The notes under the pieces are model-generated. The model was not told the DNA's origin. It saw only the letters and a program-made list of their open reading frames with translations, and did not search any database. A DNA stretch of 64,000 nt from Tessaracoccus massiliensis (lineage in GTDB: Bacteria; Actinomycetota; Actinomycetes; Propionibacteriales; Propionibacteriaceae): positions 528,715 through 592,714 of the forward strand of contig NZ_LN623542.1 in the NCBI RefSeq assembly GCF_000826065.2. Reading direction: 5' to 3'. Positions 61,942-64,000 of the stretch are shown piece by piece (positions within the stretch are counted from its first letter, which is position 1; every line of letters starts with the position of its first letter). The translations under genes were made by a program, and so were the position numbers.

Positions 61942-62160
61942 CCACCCAGCCCCCCGCAGGGCCCAACCAAAGGAACCCCAGTAGAAAAGCCGGGCAGACC
62001 GGCAGATACCCCACGCCCTGACCCCACACGAACACCCACCACCACCCACCCCTGGCCACAACCAGCCTCCAAGACCACCAACGGTGGATCCAGGCTGAGC
62101 TGAGCCAGCCGCCCTCGAGGAACTCGTCGTACATTCCCCGCCCGCCTGGACCTCCACCGG

Positions 62161-63150
62161 TCAGCTGTGATCCGCCTCAGTCGCCTCCGGCGGGGAGCTC
62201 ACCTGCTGGCGCGCTCCGCGGCGACGACGGAGCCACGCCCGCACCGGGACGAACAGGATGAGGCCGATGATCCACAGCGGCGACGTGGCGATCAGGAACG
62301 TCAGTAGGCCGGTGAGCAGTTCGACGGCGCCGCGCAGCCCGTCGGTGAGGGCCTCGCCGAAGCCCCACGAGTCGTCCTTGGAATCGACAAGCGAACCGGG
62401 CTCCGACAGGTGGACGTTGACCGTCACCATGGCGGCCTTGCGCTCCAGGTGCTTGATCTGGGCGTCGAGCGATTCGATGTCGCCGCGGACGCGGCCCAGC
62501 TCGGTCTCGACACTCAGCATCTCGGTGACGCTCTCGGCAGCGTCGAAGAACTCGCGGAGTCGCTGCTCCTGCGCCTGGAGGTTCTTCAGGCGGGCCGACA
62601 GGTCGACGTGCTGCTGGGTGACGTCGCTGCTGGCTTCAGACTGCGACTGCACCTCGCCCAACGCGGCGACATCGGCGACGAACGCCTCGTACTCGGCGGC
62701 CGGCACGCGGGCGGTGAGCCAGGCGCGGAGGCCGCGGACGCGTCCCTCACCCTCGGGGTAGACCCACCCGCCGTCGCTGGCGACCTCCATGTCGGTGATG
62801 CCGCCGTCGCGCGCAGCGGCGAGCTGACGGATCTCGTCGACGGCGCTGTCGGCCTCCGGCACCTCCATGCGGATGGTCTTGGTGACGATCAGCATGGCTG
62901 CATCGCCTTCGCCAGGCAGGTTGCCGCCCTCCTCGCGCAGTTCCTCGGGCGCCGCCTCGGGAACCGCTGCTCCGTCGGCCTCCACCGCGTCCGCTGCACC
63001 GCCCGCTTCCACCGCGTCAGGTACGCTGTCCTGCTCCGGGGCGGACATGGGTGCGGTATCGGTGGATGCCGAGCAGGCGCCCAGCGTCAACGCCACCATC
63101 ATGACGATGACAGCCAGCCAGTTGCGGACGGTTGATCGTGCGTTCCTCAT
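62161..63150 (-). CDS. DUF4349 lipoprotein
   Basis: A 329-residue protein: signal peptide with lipobox TLGAC (MVALTLGACSAS), acidic Ala/Glu linker, the DUF4349 domain (TKTIRMEVPEADSAVDEIRQ, AWLTARVPAAEYEAFVADVA, DLSARLKNLQAQEQRLREFF) with an internal coiled coil, and a C-terminal helix (LLTFLIATSPLWIIGLILFV) with a basic tail. It is anchored outside the membrane. Function unknown. The IS1380 insertion lies 66 bp past its stop. Confidence 0.9.
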   Translation of the reverse strand: MRNARSTVRNWLAVIVMMVALTLGACSASTDTAPMSAPEQDSVPDAVEAGGAADAVEADGAAVPEAAPEELREEGGNLPGEGDAAMLIVTKTIRMEVPEADSAVDEIRQLAAARDGGITDMEVASDGGWVYPEGEGRVRGLRAWLTARVPAAEYEAFVADVAALGEVQSQSEASSDVTQQHVDLSARLKNLQAQEQRLREFFDAAESVTEMLSVETELGRVRGDIESLDAQIKHLERKAAMVTVNVHLSEPGSLVDSKDDSWGFGEALTDGLRGAVELLTGLLTFLIATSPLWIIGLILFVPVRAWLRRRRGARQQVSSPPEATEADHS

Positions 63151-63268
63151 CGTTGCTCTCCTCGGTCAGACAGGTGAGGGGCTGTCCCCTCTCACCACGA
63201 ACGACGAGGACGGGCCCCGTGGGGTTGTCCGGTGTCAGATAACGAAATGGTCAAGATGTGGGCGCACG

Positions 63269-63294
63269 AAAAAACCCCTGGTCTCCCAGGGGTT
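63269..63294 (-). terminator. Rho-independent terminator after tRNA-Ile
   Basis: On the minus strand: AACCCCTGG-GAGA-CCAGGGGTT followed by a T run. It begins 8 bp after the tRNA CCA end. Confidence 0.88.
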
Positions 63295-63302
63295 CTCGTT
63301 GG

Positions 63303-63379
63303 TGGTGGGCCTAGCTGGACTTGAACCAGCGACCTCATCCTTATCAGGGATGCGCTCTAACCGCCTGAGCTATAGGCCC
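63303..63379 (-). tRNA. tRNA-Ile (GAT anticodon)
   Basis: Cloverleaf on the minus strand: acceptor GGGCCTA/TAGGCCC, D-arm GCTC...GAGC, anticodon arm CATCC-CTGATAA-GGATG (anticodon GAT), T-arm GCTGG-TTCAAGT-CCAGC, discriminator A, encoded CCA. DUF3566 and this tRNA usually follow gyrA in actinobacteria. Confidence 0.95.
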
Positions 63380-63430
63380 GTACCGACGACCAACTGTAGC
63401 GGAGCAGATCGGTTCACCGCAAACCGGCCC

Positions 63431-63478
63431 TTAGATGAAGACTTCGGTACCGACTACGGTTCGCAAGTTTTCAGCTAA
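63431..63478. repeat. Family-C 48-bp palindrome, copy 2
   Basis: TTAGATGAAGACTTCGGTAC...ACTA...TTTTCAGCTAA: same length and loop as copy 1, with partly compensating changes in the stem. It lies between tRNA-Ile and the DUF3566 gene. Confidence 0.82.
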
Positions 63479-63536
63479 GCGGTTTCGACACGGACCCGCG
63501 CTCGCAAGCTCGCACGAGACCGACTCAACCAACGTC
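63478..63536. repeat. Family-D repeat after the DUF3566 gene
   Basis: GCGGTTTCGACACGGACCCG, CGCTCGCAAGCTCGCACGAG and ACCGACTCAACC match the intergenic repeat family; they lie directly after the DUF3566 stop (63539). Confidence 0.65.
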
Positions 63537-63538
63537 GA

Positions 63539-64000
63539 TCAGTCCTCGGCGAGGGTGACCTCGAGGCCGCCCATGACCGTGGCCGCCAAGTTGTAGAGGA
63601 AGGCGAACAGCGTGGCCAGCGCGGTGATCAGCACCACGTTGATGGCCGCGACGATCGAGGAGAAGCCCAGGATGCGGCGCAGCGTCAGGATCTGGGTCAC
63701 GTCGAACTCGGTGTCCTGATCACCGAACAGCTGGTTGAGCAGCGTGTTGACGTAATCCAGCGTGCCTGCGCCGGCCAGCACGGACCACAGCACGAACGTG
63801 GCCACCACGAACATGATCCCGAACGCGATCGAGAACAGGAACGTGGTCTTCATCACAGACCACGGGTCGAGGCGCGCCAGACGCAGCCGGGCCTTGCGGG
63901 TACGGCGGGGACGACGCAGGGTGCGCGCCTCCTTCTTCTCGCCGTCCTTCTTGGGCTCAGCCACCTCGTCGAGCGGCAGCGGATCAGATTCCTCTGCGGC
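63539..64000 (-). CDS. DUF3566 membrane protein (start probably outside the window)
   Basis: The visible ~153 residues end ATVMGGLEVTLAED and contain RLARLDPWSVMKTTFLFSIA, GIMFVVATFVLWSVLAGAGT and LGFSSIVAAINVVLITALAT, the two-helix DUF3566 pattern. A GTG at 63964 could start the protein, but the frame stays open to the window edge (EESDPLPLDEVAEPKK) and family members have long charged N-termini, so the start may be beyond 64000. The family is normally the gene after gyrA; function unknown. Confidence 0.88.
   Translation of the reverse strand, partial: AAEESDPLPLDEVAEPKKDGEKKEARTLRRPRRTRKARLRLARLDPWSVMKTTFLFSIAFGIMFVVATFVLWSVLAGAGTLDYVNTLLNQLFGDQDTEFDVTQILTLRRILGFSSIVAAINVVLITALATLFAFLYNLAATVMGGLEVTLAED

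Larger units (their letters stand above)
57873..62094 (+). mobile_element. IS1380-family element split by an IS256 insertion
   Basis: The left end CCTTGATCCACCGGTGGTGG and the right end, whose complement reads CCTGGATCCACCGTTGGTGG, are imperfect inverted repeats. Five-base direct repeats CTGAG flank it (57868-57872 and 62095-62099). Without the nested IS256 it is 1,621 bp, a normal size for IS1380. The target was a TCCCTGAGC repeat core. Confidence 0.88.

Noticed and set aside
63539-64000. oriC or DnaA boxes near the right edge
   Set aside because: I saw no cluster of TTGTCCACA-like boxes in the window; proximity to oriC is inferred only from the DUF3566/tRNA-Ile pair.

Overview
The window is high-GC actinobacterial chromosome. 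Supporting signs are a MurJ flippase fused to a pseudokinase, a mycothiol-type DsbA protein (CPWA motif), LLM flavin oxidoreductases, an Actinobacterial Holin-X protein, a 39-residue DLW-39-like protein, and a DUF3566 protein beside tRNA-Ile(GAT). The last pair normally lies just downstream of gyrA, so the right edge is probably near oriC. A Propionibacteriales member such as a Tessaracoccus-like organism is my inference, not proven here.

Layout. 0-6 kb: a cut-off GH114-like lipoprotein, a DHA2 drug exporter, a YgjV/acetyltransferase-like protein, a truncated DinB-type gene running tail-to-tail into a P1B metal ATPase, and a separate HMA metal chaperone. 6-11 kb: a divergent Crp/Fnr regulator with two near-identical Fnr-like boxes, an ABC exporter, a DUF559/AbiEi-like gene bracketed by paired 46-bp palindromes, and a PfkB kinase. 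11-19 kb: DUF6049-like protein, MurJ-pseudokinase fusion, LigD. 19-29 kb: a translationally coupled operon resembling ESX-1 esp accessory genes (19042-22749), then a YhgE/Pip-like protein and an MMPL exporter, controlled by a divergent TetR. 30-37 kb: two-component system, DLW-39, MFS protein, TerC, class B PBP. 37-48 kb: orphan sugar-binding lipoprotein, a paired SMR guanidinium exporter behind a guanidine-III riboswitch, LLM oxidoreductases, DUF885 protein, peptidase-like lipoprotein, flavodoxin, GH13 enzyme, nitroreductase-like DsbA protein. 48-58 kb: DAACS symporter, fructosamine kinase, a three-gene envelope/stress cluster, Sir2, DUF808, NlpC/P60, GH36 alpha-galactosidase. 57.9-62.1 kb: an IS1380 element split by an IS256 element that carries a truncated tandem copy of itself; both insertions show target duplications. 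62-64 kb: DUF4349 lipoprotein, tRNA-Ile, DUF3566 protein.

The most unusual property is the density of small dispersed repeats. Family A is a 46-bp palindrome (7 copies) with a conserved loop; family B is an ~80-bp long-stem palindrome (2 copies); family C is a 48-bp palindrome (2 copies); family D is a REP-like repeat built on GGTTGAGCC...GTGTCGAAAC and CCTTCGAC...GCTCAGGGACC. Family D supplies stop codons for several genes and has apparently entered three reading frames in frame.

The best candidate for a poorly described system is the esp-like operon: a protein with 19 PGDPGY nonapeptide repeats and an EspC-like tail, an EspB-like helical WxG protein, a lipoprotein and a tandem YbaB-fold protein, with no secretion core in view. 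Second is the DUF559 gene sitting between direct copies of paired family-A palindromes.
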